Source of the DNA: Proteles cristata cristata
Lineage: Eukaryota > Chordata > Mammalia > Carnivora > Hyaenidae
DNA: 64,000 nt
Reading direction: 5' to 3'
Assembly: GCA_017311185.1 (NCBI GenBank)
Contig: JAESUZ010004131.1
Coordinates: 1 to 64,000, forward strand
Shown here: positions 11,281 to 22,270 of the stretch, piece by piece
How positions within the stretch are numbered: the stretch's first letter is position 1
Layout: the number at the start of each line of letters is the position of its first letter
Translations under genes and position numbers: made by a program
The notes under the pieces: generated by a model
What the model saw: only the letters and a program-made list of their open reading frames with translations
Told to the model about the DNA's origin: nothing
Database searches by the model: none

Positions 11281-12127
11281 AAATCGGAAAACCTAAGCTA
11301 TTCTGTCATAGATATGTCATAACATTTTTTTTTTTTTACCTCGTGAGCAAATAACTACCATGACCAAATTTACATGCAATTTAGCCAAGAAGCTTCTTTC
11401 TCCCTTAGAGCTGTGAAAAACACTTCTATTGATTTGCTTGTCTCCCCCACCGTTCTTCTCTTTTTGTCTTGTGTCTTTCTTTGATGCTGTATCATTAGTC
11501 AGCAGGTGTCTCTCTCTCTTTCCCTTGAATGCTTCTCTTGACATTTCTTTTTCCTACTCTACCTCTCTATCTCTTGCTTTCAGTAGGGTTTTCCTATTGA
11601 ATGAAGCTGTAGTGAATACCATTGTTTTTTCTGCCAACACCCCTGCCAAACTCAACCAGCCAACAAGCCAGCAAAGCATACTTCTGGCCCCGATTTCAGG
11701 TATGGGAATGGGAGGGAGAACCGACGTCTCCTTGGGCTTCGGACTACAAGCTATGAAACTCAGAAGGTAGGGGCGCCATGTTGCTTGCTCTGTTCATCAG
11801 AGAGCTAGGAGACGCTTCTGGTCGGTGGAGAAAAGTGAGGCAGACAGGAAAGGGGCCAAAATGAAGGCAGAGACAATGTTCCACAGGTCAGCTGTGCCTG
11901 AGACCCACTCACATTTTGGTCTTTGAGTTATGTAAAACACCTCACAATGCTCACAACACATTTCCTTGTTGGTGACAATTTAACTCAAAATTCTATCACT
12001 TGTAACTCAAGTAATCCTAGCAAATCTAATGAGCAAAGTTATTTATTTATGTATTTATGTATTTATTTATTATATTCCTTGACATAGATGAGAGAATTGC
12101 TTTATTTAAAAAAACAAATGAAAATAT
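11281..12127. other. Intronic sequence, nothing recognised
   Basis: Contains a T run at 11325-11338 and a pyrimidine-rich stretch at about 11420-11600 that yields a 113-codon + frame (11429-11770) and a shadow on the other strand. The composition is simple CT-rich DNA, not a protein. A short (tttatg)n patch sits at 12040-12070. Confidence 0.45.
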
Positions 12128-12335
12128 GGGGCGCCTGGGTGGCTCAGTCGGTTGGGTGACCAAGTTCAGCTCAGGTCATGATCTCACGGTTTGTGGGTCC
12201 GAGCCCCGCGTCAGGCTCTGTGCTGACAGCTGAAAGCCTGGAGCCTGCTTTGGATTCTGTGTCTCCCTCTCTCTCTGCCCCTCCCCCACTCACGTTCTGT
12301 CTCCCCCTCAAAAATAAACATTAAAAAAATTTTGA
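12128..12335 (+). mobile_element. CAN-SINE, sense
   Basis: Head ggggcgcctgggtggctcagtcgg, gagccccgcgtcaggctc, ctgcccctcccccactcacg and a tail aaaaataaacattaaaa. A second-arm change (gttgggtgaccaagttcag) distinguishes it from the others. Confidence 0.92.
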
Positions 12336-14195
12336 ATAACACGAAAATCACATCCATAAAATGGAAGCGTCTTTCTCTACCTCTGTAAAATCATAAAAGC
12401 ATAAAATCTCTACTTTTTTTTTTTAAATGAGTTATTGCTTTGAAAAAATAAGTCTACTCTCAGATGAACAAGGACAAGTTTACAGGTAACTAGATTTTAT
12501 AAGTGTATATTTTCTTCGACATAATTTTATTCATGAGATCGGAAGCTTTTTCATGTGAAAAAGCAATTAATTCTGAGTTGAGATACAGACTGCCATGAAC
12601 TGTAACATGTAGGAAAATCATCCCAATTAGAAGCAGCTTTAATTGAATTATTGTAGCAGAAAACAGTTTGGGTGGCAAATTTTAATCTCATTATTCTTAT
12701 TTAACCTTCATTAGAGGCCGACTCTGCTTTCTCACTGTCACCACTGAATTCAGAAGTGCAAATCACATTCTTCTTCAGCAAGTCTTCTTGAAGGGGAAAT
12801 AATAATAGGCAGATTTAAGTTATGTAATACCTTCCACCACCGGATTGTCTCAGCTACCCAAGAAGCACTTGTGTCATTGTTTCTGTCACAGCCAGTACTT
12901 GAAATGATGGCCACGCACAATAATTTGAAAGCGTGTGCACGTAGGAAAAACTCCATTCAGCATGCCCTTTCAGGCTCTCATTTATATTTCCAAATGTCTG
13001 TGCTTAATGGGAGATTACAATAAGAAGTTAGAAAACTTCCTTTTTGAGATTCTGATGGATTCATTTCTCTTTTAGAACGACGGAGAACAAAATGTTTTCG
13101 CCTTGTTTGATACAAATGTTTCGGCTACAGTCAGGGTGTCTCTGTAAAGCTTTTGGCTTCATGAAATCAATAGTGCTGATCTTCTGATAAAGTTCTGGCA
13201 AATATAGCTACGAGTAAATTTAATTAAACTCCCATGATTGTTTAGAACATTAGGGAACAAGAAAGGTTTCAAGGCAGTGATTTTGTTTTCATAGGTACGT
13301 GGGAGTCCCCCGTCTGACGGGCCCCTCTTGAATAATTAGTAAGGCTCCTCAAAGATGTACCTGCATAATCTGCTTTCTCTTTCATTCCGCAAAATGTGAG
13401 GGCGGGCACTGTTTAACCTGAGCAGTATTTGAAATATATCGCAAGCACTGAAGTGACATCTAAACTATTCCAAAGGAAAGGCTAATTATGAATTCCCGGA
13501 AAAGGAGCAGTGTGCTGGAGTTCAGGAGCGCCTTTCATCTCAAGAGCTCACACATGACACTAAACTTGACAGTGAACTTGAGTGTCACATCTACAAGTGG
13601 GAAGACAGCCTTATAAACAGCCACTGATTTACCCTCATGTTTTGAAGGAGAAATTCCTCTAATAAACAAGCTTAAGAATCCCTGCATGAAATAGACCAGA
13701 AATAATAGGAGTATTTTAGCTTGTTGCTCATTGAGCTCTTCTGTTCTAGTATTTCGGACCCAGTCTGTTTTTCACCAAAGGTTAGATAAAAGGAAAAACA
13801 ATAAGACATTTTCAGAATCTTTTAACTTGCACTTTTGCTCTGGGTCTCAGAAAAATCAAACATGTTTTTGTCTATAGACAAAAATTCAGTGCTTCTCCCT
13901 GCCTCTTTTTGAGCCACCTCATGGGCCACGCACTTTATGTATTAACAATACAAAAATGAGTACGTGAGATTTCTGTTTTTAGAAGTTCACATCTAAGGGA
14001 GAACAGACAGTTGTAAGATAGTAACTAAAATGTGAAGCGTTCTGTAATGGAGGTCTAAAAATGTTTTGAACAAGCCGAACCATGGATATTTTCAAAACTA
14101 CTTTGCAAGAGACAATTTTTACTCTTTACCAAATAGAGAATTAGTTTGCGTAGAAGAAAGACTACTTTTGCAAAGCGCACTCAATCTCAATTCGA
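12336..14195. other. Repeat-poor intronic stretch (possible conserved non-coding DNA)
   Basis: About 1.85 kb without any SINE, LINE or LTR that I recognise, in a window averaging one SINE per 1.6 kb. It contains several homeodomain-type TAATT/ATTA words (12560-12700: ttaattctg, caattag, ttaattgaattatt). Regulatory function is only a guess. Reverse frames at 12490-12678 and 12750-12956 are not supported as coding. Confidence 0.35.
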
Positions 14196-14379
14196 TTTTT
14201 TTCTATTTTTTATCTTAGAGAAAGAGAGAGCACAATCAAGGGGGAGGGCCAGAGGGAGAGAGAGAATCCCAAGAAAGTTCCACGCTCAGTGCTGAGCCTG
14301 ACGTGAGGCTCAATCCCATGATGACCTGAGCCAAAATCAAGAGTCAGATGCTCAATCAACTGAGCCACTTAGGCACCCT
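14196..14379 (-). mobile_element. Decayed CAN-SINE, antisense
   Basis: Reverse, old type: agagaaagagagagcac, gctgagcctgacgtgaggctc, caagagtcagatgctcaatcaactgagcc and a mutated head acttaggcaccc. Short internal losses. Confidence 0.8.
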
Positions 14380-14819
14380 GTAATTCAGTCTTTTGACCCT
14401 CTAAACTTCAAGAGGCAAATTCATTGAGAATATGAGAGCAGAGACATTTTCACTTTGTCAAAAATGAATCCAGTTCATTTCCCCCTTTCTTCTAAATATT
14501 ATTTCCCATAGTTTACATAGTCCTTGCTTTTATGCAAGAATATTCTTCAAGACATTTCTTCTGATCAAATCCTCTGTCTTTTGAGAGACAACATGAACCC
14601 AGTCTTCTATAAGAGATCCAAGAGAGAGCTTATCCATAGGTACCTCTCTCTACTTCGTGATTGGTAGCTGGTTGCCTCTAATAAATATTTGGCATTTGAC
14701 CACAGATGTCTTTGTCAGATGGATTGTTAAAGAAAAAGGACTTGTGGCTTCCGAGTATAGTGATGAGGGAAGAAACTTATGTTGATGCTGATGCTGATGA
14801 TGGCAGCATTATGGGTACA

Positions 14820-15000
14820 CATTTAATTAGCATTGCTTCATCATTCAATCCTCACCCCTGATACAATGTATATTATTAGTATTAGTTCCATTTTATAGAT
14901 GAGTTATAAAGTAACTTAACGTGTTCATACAATTTGAAGGTAGCACAGCCAGGGTTCGAACAGATTTGACTGGCCTCAGTTCATGCTCTTAATCACTTTG
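14820..15000 (-). repeat. MIR fragment
   Basis: Reverse-oriented MIR core and tail: ttattagtattagttccattttatagatgag, then gtagcacagccagggttcgaa. Decayed, with small gaps. Confidence 0.6.
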
Positions 15001-15108
15001 CTATTTGCATTGAAATTAAAATGTGCTGACAATTGGAAGCAATTTGCAAATGGTCCTGATCAATTTAATGGGTTCATCTATTTGTCTCTGATAGGGAACC
15101 GGCTCTTT

Positions 15109-15309
15109 TTTTTTTTTTTTTTTTTTTAAGTTTATTTTGAGAGAGGGTGCCAGAGAGTGAGCAGGGGAGGGACAGAGAGAGGGAGAAAGAGAATATCCCA
15201 AGCAGCTTCTGCACTCATGGTGGCGCTCAAACTCATGATCCATTGAGATCTCGACCTGAGCCGAAACCAAGAGCCAGTGCTTAACTGACTGAGCCACCCA
15301 GCCACCCCA
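15109..15309 (-). mobile_element. Decayed CAN-SINE, antisense, with TSD
   Basis: Reverse element with a long T run, gagagggtgccagagagtgagcagggg and aaaccaagagccagtgcttaactgactgagcc. Duplication gaaccggctcttt (15096-15108) and gaaactggctcttt (15310-15323). Some internal bases of the middle region are missing. Confidence 0.85.
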
Positions 15310-15323
15310 GAAACTGGCTCTTT

Positions 15324-17089
15324 AACTCAGAGAAATGTACCCAGTTCTAAACAGTGATGATTATTTCCAGACTTCAGTAATTTTGTGGATGGAAGAAATC
15401 TTACAGATCACCTGCCTCTAACTTCTTATTTGAAGGGTGAAGAAAACAAGACTCAGAGAGAGCCTCAGTGACCAGGCATGCCCAGTGTTCTGTCATCCCA
15501 TGCTGAAAGTTTCCTCACCCTAGGGCTTGAGAGCGAAAACAGCCTAACCCTTCAAAGCCCAATGGCACCGTGATGAAGATGACAGACGATAGACTGATCT
15601 ATCAATAGATGCTTGTATGTGTATATATATCTTCTTTGTGGAATGTTGGTGCTGTGTCTTTTGACCTTATACTTAAATTGTCCCACAGAGGTTAAGTATT
15701 TATTAGAGTTACTTTATATAGTCTCTCACCCTTATTGCTGCCTGGCTTTCTCTATTAGTTTGTCTACTTTTAACGTTCTGTTTCTCACCCAAGTTGCTAC
15801 TGCAAATAGTGGGAAAGGAAATAATCAAGTGTCTTAAAATCATACTTAATATAAAAATAAGTAGACTGCAAGTGATTGCTTAAGGAAACTTCATTAAATA
15901 AGATGGATATGTTTTTATATGTGGCCTTTGGGACTGATTTTAGCTTTTGGAAACCAGATCGTTTTTGTCTTTGTCTTGGCCATCGTTTTGGTTTTGTTAT
16001 TTGGTTTGTTCTCTGTTCATTATAGGCCATGGTAAGCTTCATGGCTAAATCATATCTGAATTAAGAAGAGAACAGCTGAATATACTTTGATGATCACATT
16101 TTCAGTCTAGAACATGCATCCTCTTTTTACGTAGGGTTTAAATTTTTTTTTTTTTTTTCAGTTGTGGAAATTGTGGCTCGGAAAAATTGAATCTTTTAAA
16201 ATACAACGAAAGAGCTCACTTTCAATTCCCAGATTGCTAATCTCATGCCTTTGGGATCCAGTGAACTGAGAGGTGGTGTGACTTTGCAGAGAAAACACCT
16301 CTACTCCTAGCAATGAGCCTTACTTCAGCCCCCACCCGAGGTGATTGTTGCCACGTCCTGGGCTGTGGAGGTAGTAACCAGCGTCAGAGATTTCCACGTC
16401 TGTCTAATCTGACCTGATTTACACCATTAGACTCATAGTCCAAGGGTTTACAGGCTGCCATTGGACAAAGCAGCTTATTCTTCACGGTCAGGTGAATGAA
16501 GAGCAAGCAGTAACAAAGCAAAAACTCATGAAAGTATACCCACTTCCAGGTGTCTACACTTAGATGTGTTCATTACGTGCAGTGATCTAGCTCTTGTTAG
16601 GGTCTTCAGAGGGTCAATCATAACACCTTCATTTTCCGAATTCCGAACGAGTGGAGAATCACAGCTAAAGCGTAAGGCAGAAAGGAGTCACAGCATCACC
16701 TGCATTACAGAGAAAGCTATTACTGACGAATGTGTGCACACAGAAACTTGGATCCTGAAACCCAGTGCTGATCGGTCGTACTCACTCACTAAGGCATGTC
16801 TCTCGCACAGCAGAGTTCCGCGGGCTTCCCCACGGCAGGAGGACAAGCCCATCCTCAGTTTTTCCACCTGATCAGTCAGCCCAGGGCTGGAGTGACAGGT
16901 GTGAGGGGCAGGAAGGGGCAGGGGGCTGAAGCAGTGGTGTGCCCTCTGCAGAAAAACAAACAAAAAACAAGCCAAAACATGAGTGGGGAATCAACATCCC
17001 TAAGCACTGGGGGTATGTGTGGATATTTGACGTCCAAGGTTTATTGTCTATGTATGGTGCTTTATACATGTTGTATCATTTAACCTTAA
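15324..17089. other. Intronic sequence, mostly unrecognised
   Basis: About 15365-15480 has MIR-like words (aagaaaacaagactcagagag). The rest, including overlapping frames at 16566-16871, 16688-16975 and 16796-17083, shows no protein family. The frames overlap on both strands, which argues against a real gene. Confidence 0.45.
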
Positions 17090-17290
17090 AATAATTTACC
17101 CCTAGCCCACCCCAACCCCACACTACAAACATTATAAAGGAGTTAGTGTAAATATTATTATCACCACTTAGAGGTGAGGAAGCAGCCTCAGAGAGGTTGC
17201 TCACCTCACTCAAAGCAGCACAGACGATGATAAAAATAGCTGAGTCAGAAACCCAATTTTCCCACTTCTCCAGTTTCTGATGAGCAGTTT
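17090..17290 (-). repeat. MIR fragment
   Basis: Reverse MIR: attattatcaccacttagaggtgaggaagc, gcctcagagaggttgc, then agcacagacgatgat, in the family's order. Confidence 0.65.
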
Positions 17291-17414
17291 CTCATGTTAA
17301 TAAGTCTGAAAATATTCATCCAGGCAAATAAGATTTCTGATTTGAAAACCATTCTGAAGCTGTATTGGTGGGAATTTGGTAATTCACTGGTATAGGGTTC
17401 AGACTGTGATTTTT

Positions 17415-17940
17415 GTTAACTTTTTATTTTGGAATAATTTGAAGCTTTTAAAATTAAAACTTTAAAAAAATTTCTGCTTAAATAGTTAAAAGAAACTTTT
17501 TAATGTTTATTTACTTTTGTGAGAGAGAGAGAGAGAGAGAGACAGAAATAGAGACAGAGAATGAGAGGGGGAGGGGCCGAGAGAGAAGGAGACACAGAAT
17601 CGGAAGGAGGCTCCAGGCTCTGAGCTTTGAGCATGGAGAGTGACATGGGGCTTGAAACCACCAACCGTGAAATCATGACCTGAGCTAAAGTCAGACGGAC
17701 ATTCAACCGACTGAGCCGCCTAGGCTACCCTAAATAATTTTAAACAGAAAAGATGCAAAAATAGTTCAGAGAATTCCCAGATGCCCTTTACTCAGCTTCC
17801 GTGAATATAAGCATCTCATAGAATTCTAGCAAAATTACCAAAAACAGGAGATTGATATTGGTACCACACTATTAACCAAACCACAAACCTTAATCACATT
17901 TTACCATCGTTTTCAATATAGACTGACCTTTTTTGAGGAC
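17415..17940. repeat. Old LINE-1-like fragment, split by a SINE
   Basis: About 17415-17495 (gttaactttttattttggaa) and 17732-17940 (agaaaagatgcaaaaatagttcagagaattccc, gatattggtacc) match a widespread old LINE-like segment as I recall it. Family and orientation are uncertain. Interrupted at 17496-17731. Confidence 0.45.
17496..17731 (-). mobile_element. CAN-SINE, antisense
   Basis: Reverse element: ttaatgtttatttacttttg, a (GA)n run, gagcatggagagtgacatggggcttg, and a mutated head cgactgagccgcctaggctaccc. Sits inside the old LINE-like fragment. Confidence 0.88.
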
Positions 17941-18815
17941 AGCAACTGTCTTATTTTCATTTCCACAATGCTCATCGGTAAGTCTGGTCTAGAGTCTGAT
18001 CAGTATCTGATTGTGGAGTGAGTCCATGAATGGATGGATGTTGGGCTCCGTCATACAACTTCTGGGTGTCTGTGTGCATTGCCACACGTTTAGAAACACA
18101 CGGGGGTTATGGTTTGCATGAATGTTATTCAGAACTAAATTCCACATTGGCCTTTGTAAAGCAGAGTTCTTTAAAACTGTGAAAACTTTTCAAAAGCAAA
18201 AAAAGTGTACTAATCAGATTGAAACACAGACACAGCGGAATTCACTACATGGGCGGAAAGCTACAGTTCTGCTTTCGTCTGATCAGGCGTGTACGAATCA
18301 CCCTTGAGAACATGCCTGGGTAAGAGAAGCCGCAGTTGCTGGCAACTGGTCCTTCATTTCCAGGCAGTTAAAGTTTACATGAAACCAAATCATAGTAACT
18401 CACTTGCTTGAAGAAGAAATCCACACAGACACCTTCAAGGCTTCTCTTTTCTTTTGCATGGAGTTTCATAACATTAACGAAGTGAGAATTTTGCTGTGAC
18501 AGTGGTTTCCAGCAGCTTCAAAAATAAACACTCTTTTAGATCAACCTTTATAAGCAAATAATGTGAAACCAGGAGAGAGGTAATATTGATAGCAAGAATT
18601 CCTTTTAGTAGCTTAATAGAGCTTAAAATGGCCACTTTTCTTACCTTTTTCTCCATCATCCTTTAACCAAACTAAAAATATTAACACGACGAAGTGTAGA
18701 AAGGCAAGAATGTGGTATTATTATACTTGGTTTGGGAAAACTGGTGTAATTGTTATAAGAACTGATTTTTCTTAAAAGTGCAACTTTTAAAGAGTTTTAA
18801 TTATTTTATTTGTAG
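17941..18815. other. Intron immediately upstream of the exon
   Basis: No SINE. Some L2-like words near 17940-18030. The reverse frame at 18474-18659 and the + frame at 18122-18307 are unsupported. Confidence 0.45.
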
Positions 18816-18912
18816 ATGGAAGACGTCATAGCACGCATGCAAGATGAAAAAAACGGAATTCCTATTCGTACTGTCAAAAGCTTTCTTTCCAAGATTCCTA
18901 GCGTCTTCTCCG
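18816..18912 (+). CDS. RGS7: RGS7 exon: start of the DEP domain
   Basis: The 97-nt exon encodes 32 whole codons plus the first base of the next. The peptide begins [20 protein letters not shown] and ends [10 protein letters not shown], with the split codon completing Gly if joined to the next RGS7 exon. RGS7 is an R7-family regulator of G-protein signalling. It accelerates GTP hydrolysis by Gi/o alpha subunits and works in neurons as a complex with Gbeta5 and the membrane anchors R7BP or GPR158. This exon opens the N-terminal DEP domain, which binds those anchors. The acceptor is TTTGTAG (AG at 18814-18815) and the donor is G|GTAAGTGT (GT at 18913-18914). The exon enters in phase 0 and leaves after codon base 1. 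The methionine at the boundary is internal (human has ...VYRK before it), not the start codon. The paralogue RGS6 differs here as I recall it (IEDIITKMQDDKTGG...VVTG), so RGS7 is the firm choice. The reading frame is intact, and no other RGS7 exon is visible in the window. Confidence 0.97.
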
Positions 18913-19189
18913 GTAAGTGTGCATTCAGCATGGCACTGTTTCCTCCAGCACCCTGGACATGACTATTTAAAATCGATTCTCGTCACTTAGTATTGAAACT
19001 CTCTAACTCATGTAGTCACTAACTCCTTATGAAATACCCTCACCAGGTTCCACATCATGTTGGACCCTGGGAATGGCAGCAAAACAAAATCAAAAGAAAA
19101 AAAAAGCAAGTAAAAATCATGACCTTATTTTACTCTGGGTCAGTTGCAAAAACGTAAGGAACAAACGCAAAAGAATAGAAGATGATCTT

Positions 19190-20060
19190 AAAGATACGTG
19201 AAAGAGTGTGGCATAGATTAGAGAGAGAGAGATTGGGAAGATGGAGAAATCACTGAGGGGCCTGGGAGGGGCTCCTGGACAGCAGTGGTGCGCGGAGTTT
19301 GAAGAGTGAGGAGTCCCATCTGCGTCGAGGTCCCCAGCTGTGTGTGCAGAGCTGGGGGGGGATGAGGGTGAGGATGTGTAAGAGGCTGTCGAGATGGAGC
19401 AGACAGACTTGGGTCAGACGATGAGGGTCTCTGAAAGCCAATCCAAAGAGTGTAACTATGACGTAACTCTGCTTGGCACTCTCGCAGAGCACACTGGGAT
19501 GGAGGCGCTCAGGGTGGATTGGCGTTCAGTGGGGGCTGCCGTCGCCGTGGTGGGTCTAAGGCTTGTGTAGGAATAGTCTGGGCGCCAGCATTCCAACATC
19601 CGGGGAGTGAAGGACACAGGGGAAAACATGAGGATATGTTGAATAACTGGGCATATAGGCTTTAGGCGATATGACCCAGTGGTGTAGGTTTTGATTGTCA
19701 CTTGGGTGGCTGTGAGACAAAGGAGTCATTAGCGGAAATAGGGAAACCCCACAGGTCTGATTAGAAGTAACTAGAAAAACCCTAGAGAAATGGGTAGGAG
19801 TAAGTTAGAAGTGTGTTCTCTGGCTCCACGAGACGGGATGGCCGAGCTGTGGGGCGTAGGCGTGCTGGGCCCAGGCTGGCACGGTGTGGAGAGGAGGCAG
19901 GATCAGACAGGCCGGGGCCTTCACGGTGAGTCAGCAGGAGGCCAGTGTGCAGCCTGTGGGGGAAGGGTGCCGGGGGGGCTCCTGGATGAGAGTTCTGGGG
20001 TGCTTCGTCGTGTACAAGGGTGGAGAGAAGAGCCGTGGCCGGCAGGCCTTCCGCCTTGGT
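19190..20060. repeat. GC-rich segment, possibly an old repeat
   Basis: A GC-rich, G-biased stretch (19250-20060) downstream of the exon. Some phrases (gatgagggtctctgaaagccaatcc) recall the ancient repeat described at 57680-59480, but the similarity is weak. Overlapping frames of 80-109 codons on both strands between 19250 and 20431 reflect GC-rich sequence without stops rather than genes. A G-quadruplex-type motif lies at 19958-19978. Confidence 0.3.
19958..19978 (+). other. Potential G-quadruplex motif
   Basis: A run of three G tracts, ggggg, ggg and ggggggg, separated by aa and tgcc. It fits four tracts of G3 with loops of 7 bases or fewer if the last tract is split. On the coding strand, about 1.05 kb into the downstream intron. 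Confidence 0.5.
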
Positions 20061-21006
20061 GAGAGGGTAACAGCCACCAGAACACAGCTAGGCAGGCCGA
20101 CATGTTGGTGTTTAGGGGCTTCCTTTTCTCTGATGACACGAGGCAGAACAGGGACCAGGCAAAAGCTGCAATAGAACATTTGCTCTCACAAAACATGCCC
20201 CCTTTTTCCCGTTACTTCTTTCATGCCCACTTTATTCCAGTCCCTTGCTCTCCTTTGACAATAGCCTGTATTTTCTCACATCTGGGGCTGGACTCCGTCT
20301 CTTCCCTTCTCCCCACCTCACCTCCCGACATCTGGGTCATTCTGGCTGCAGACTTTTGCCCCTTCTTCAGCTGCCAGTTCAGAGAGCTCTTTGGAGAAAA
20401 CTGTCCTGAGCTTTCGTTATCTGTGCTCTGAAAAAAAACCTTGTTTTTTTGCTTCTCTAATAGCAGTTATTATGCTCTACTTTGTCTTATAAGACAAATA
20501 TAGGACATTTCCTATATCCCCTAGGAAATGTTAAGCTTCTTGCAGTCAGCGACTTAAAGTTAACTTTACATCTAAACACAAATATGTAAATGACTCATAT
20601 TTTGATGACCTAGGAGAGAATTTACCTCCTTAAATACTCTAAGGCAAAGGTTGCAGCCCAAAATGCAGTCAGATTCCAGGCAGATAAATTCTCTTAAGTT
20701 ACGTACCTGTCTTCCCTGGGAACTGTGGTCAAGTCAACAGTACATGGCCTGAGGAGTTTTTAATGACAATATCCGTAAACGAAAACAGCTGAACAAGAAA
20801 AGTTTAGCTCATCAGGTTAAGTTGGGCTGTAAGTTTGAGTTACCTGCTCTAATAGTAAATCTAAAATTTTCAGTTGAGTTCTTCAAGTAGCAGTACCTTA
20901 TACAATCCCAATACAGTCTCACAAAATTTCATACTATTCCAGTGTCACATTGTCTTGGAAGATATGCTTGACGATATTAAGATCTTAATTAAAAAGTAAG
21001 ATTGGA
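20061..21006. other. Intronic sequence, nothing recognised
   Basis: A pyrimidine-rich patch at about 20190-20400, then AT-richer sequence. No repeat that I can name. Confidence 0.4.
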
Positions 21007-21440
21007 GGGGTGCCTGGGTGGCTCAGTTGGTTAAGCGTCTGACTCTTGATTTTAACTTAGGTCATGATCTCACAGTCATGGGATCAAGTCCTGCATCAGG
21101 CTCTGTCTGGGCATGGAGCCTGCTTGGGATTCTTCTCTCTCCCTCCGTCCCTCCCCTGCTTGCACGCTCTCTCTCTCTCTCTCTCTTTTTTTAATATTTT
21201 ATTTATTTCTGGGAGAGAGAGAGAGAGACAGCGTGAGCAGGGGAGGGTCAGAGAGGGAGGGAGTGACAGACTCTGAAACAGGCTCCAGGCTCTGAGCTGG
21301 CAGTCAGCACAGAGCCCGACGTGGGGCTCGAACCCACGAACCGCGAGATCGTGACCTAAGCGAAAGTCGGACACTTAACCGACTAAGCCACCCAGGCGCC
21401 CCTAGCGCGCTCTCTCTCTAAAAGAAAAAAAAAATTAAAG
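21007..21440 (+). mobile_element. Older CAN-SINE, sense, interrupted by a young SINE
   Basis: Host element: ggggtgcctgggtggctcag, gactcttgattttaac and gggcatggagcctgcttggg, running to the CT block at 21186. It resumes at 21403 with gcgcgctctctctctaaaag and its A tail. Flanks aaagtaagattgg (about 20993) and aaaggtaaggctgg (about 21437) look like its decayed target duplication. Confidence 0.85.
21187..21402 (-). mobile_element. CAN-SINE, young subgroup, antisense, nested
   Basis: Reverse element inserted in the CT block of the host SINE, with gcgctctctctct-type sequence duplicated on both sides. Carries the subgroup marks gctggcagtcagcac and gacctaagcgaaagtcgg. Its tail reads ttatttctgggagag, so the AG that other antisense members have is lost here. 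Confidence 0.92.
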
Positions 21441-21789
21441 GTAAGGCTGGACATATAGATGCAGGATAGTCAGTAACACAAAACAGCAATGGTAGTTACT
21501 ACATAAAGAGAAAGATCCATGAGATTTTCATATTAACGTAATTAGTTTCTAATTATCATTCTGTGTTTCCTAGGAGCTTCAGGAGCGCTCTGCCTCACAG
21601 GTTTAATGAGCTCTTTTGGTGTAGGTTGGCATAACAGTATTATGTCTGGTATTTACCAACCTCTTTGTCTTAATATCCCCAAATTATAATGGTATGAAGC
21701 CCCATCTGCTTGACTAGCAGTTTTTGGGATTTGTGGTCATTTTCCTCCCCTGATATTTCTTACGGTGATTTGGAATTAATTCCTGTGTT

Positions 21790-22040
21790 CTTTCGTGGCC
21801 CCACTTGGCACCCGCTGCTTGCGTCCCTTCCTCTGTCTGTCGCCCCCTCTACCCTGCGGGAGGCCCCATCGTCTCGGGCGGAGCTCCTATGCCACAAGGC
21901 GTCTACTAGCGTCACTGCCCGTAGCAGAACCAGGAACCAGCTGTGCCGAACGAGTGACGTCATGTGTGAGGAGAGGGTGGCGTGACTGTTGGGAGTCTGT
22001 CTTCTTGTGGACTGTTTCACAGGGACGCGTACCCCAGGTA
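21790..22040. promoter_or_regulatory. Small CpG-rich block with a perfect CRE palindrome
   Basis: I counted about 17 CpGs in roughly 250 bp with GC above half, well above the surrounding intron. It contains TGACGTCA at 21955-21962, the full palindromic cAMP-response element bound by CREB/ATF proteins, and acgcgt at 22024-22029. Candidate intronic promoter or enhancer. Open frames of 86-95 codons on both strands are a by-product of the composition. Confidence 0.35.
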
Positions 22041-22069
22041 CTGTTAGTGCAGCTCTCTCAGGTCACCCT

Positions 22070-22270
22070 GGGTGCTCCCTAAAGTCTGGGTGCTCCACAT
22101 GTGGTCGGCGGACCAGTTGCGTCAGCACCGCCTGGAAGCTTGTTAGAAACAGAGTGGTCAGGCCCCAGACCCCAGACCCACTAAGTCAGAGCCTCAGTCT
22201 TAACACTGAAGCTTACGAAGTATGGACTGAGGTCCAGGCCACACCGGTGTTTCATCCGGGGCTCTGAGTG
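22070..22270. repeat. MER5A-like DNA-transposon relic (hAT-Charlie type)
   Basis: The phrases gcgtcagcaccgcctggaagcttgttagaaa, ccccagacccactaagtcagagcc and cttaacac follow the MER5A order as I recall it. Non-autonomous and decayed. Confidence 0.6.

Larger units (their letters stand above)
1..18815 (+). other. RGS7: RGS7 intron upstream of the DEP exon (partial)
   Basis: This is inferred to be intron because the only recognised exon begins at 18816 with an AG acceptor. I see no match to the preceding RGS7 coding segment (the N-terminus ending ...NMLVYRK in the human protein), so the intron is at least 18.8 kb. The 3' end reads ttattttattTGTAG, a T-rich but A-interrupted pyrimidine tract. A consensus-like branch site (ctgat, about 18762-18766) lies some 50 nt upstream, slightly farther than usual. 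The interval is filled with SINEs and older repeats, listed separately. Confidence 0.8.

Noticed and set aside
11429..11770. 113-codon + frame
   Set aside because: Low-complexity CT-rich translation (Ser, Leu, Phe) with no domain. Its other strand is also open.
18816..18912. Exon assigned to RGS6, RGS9 or RGS11, or as a start codon of its own gene
   Set aside because: The residues [14 protein letters not shown] and SVFS fit RGS7 and differ from RGS6 as I recall it (IEDIITKMQDDKTGG, SVVTG). The ATG directly follows a splice acceptor and is internal in RGS7.
19915..19935. Exon-like donor cacggtgagtcag at 19922-19934
   Set aside because: A good donor match, but no open frame with an acceptor upstream that I could defend.
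19250..20431. Cluster of overlapping frames of 80-109 codons on both strands
   Set aside because: GC-rich sequence with few stops. The frames overlap in mutually exclusive ways and have no recognised domain.
21710..22267. Frames of 86-95 codons in the CpG-rich block
   Set aside because: Open on both strands because of composition. Part lies in a MER5-like relic.
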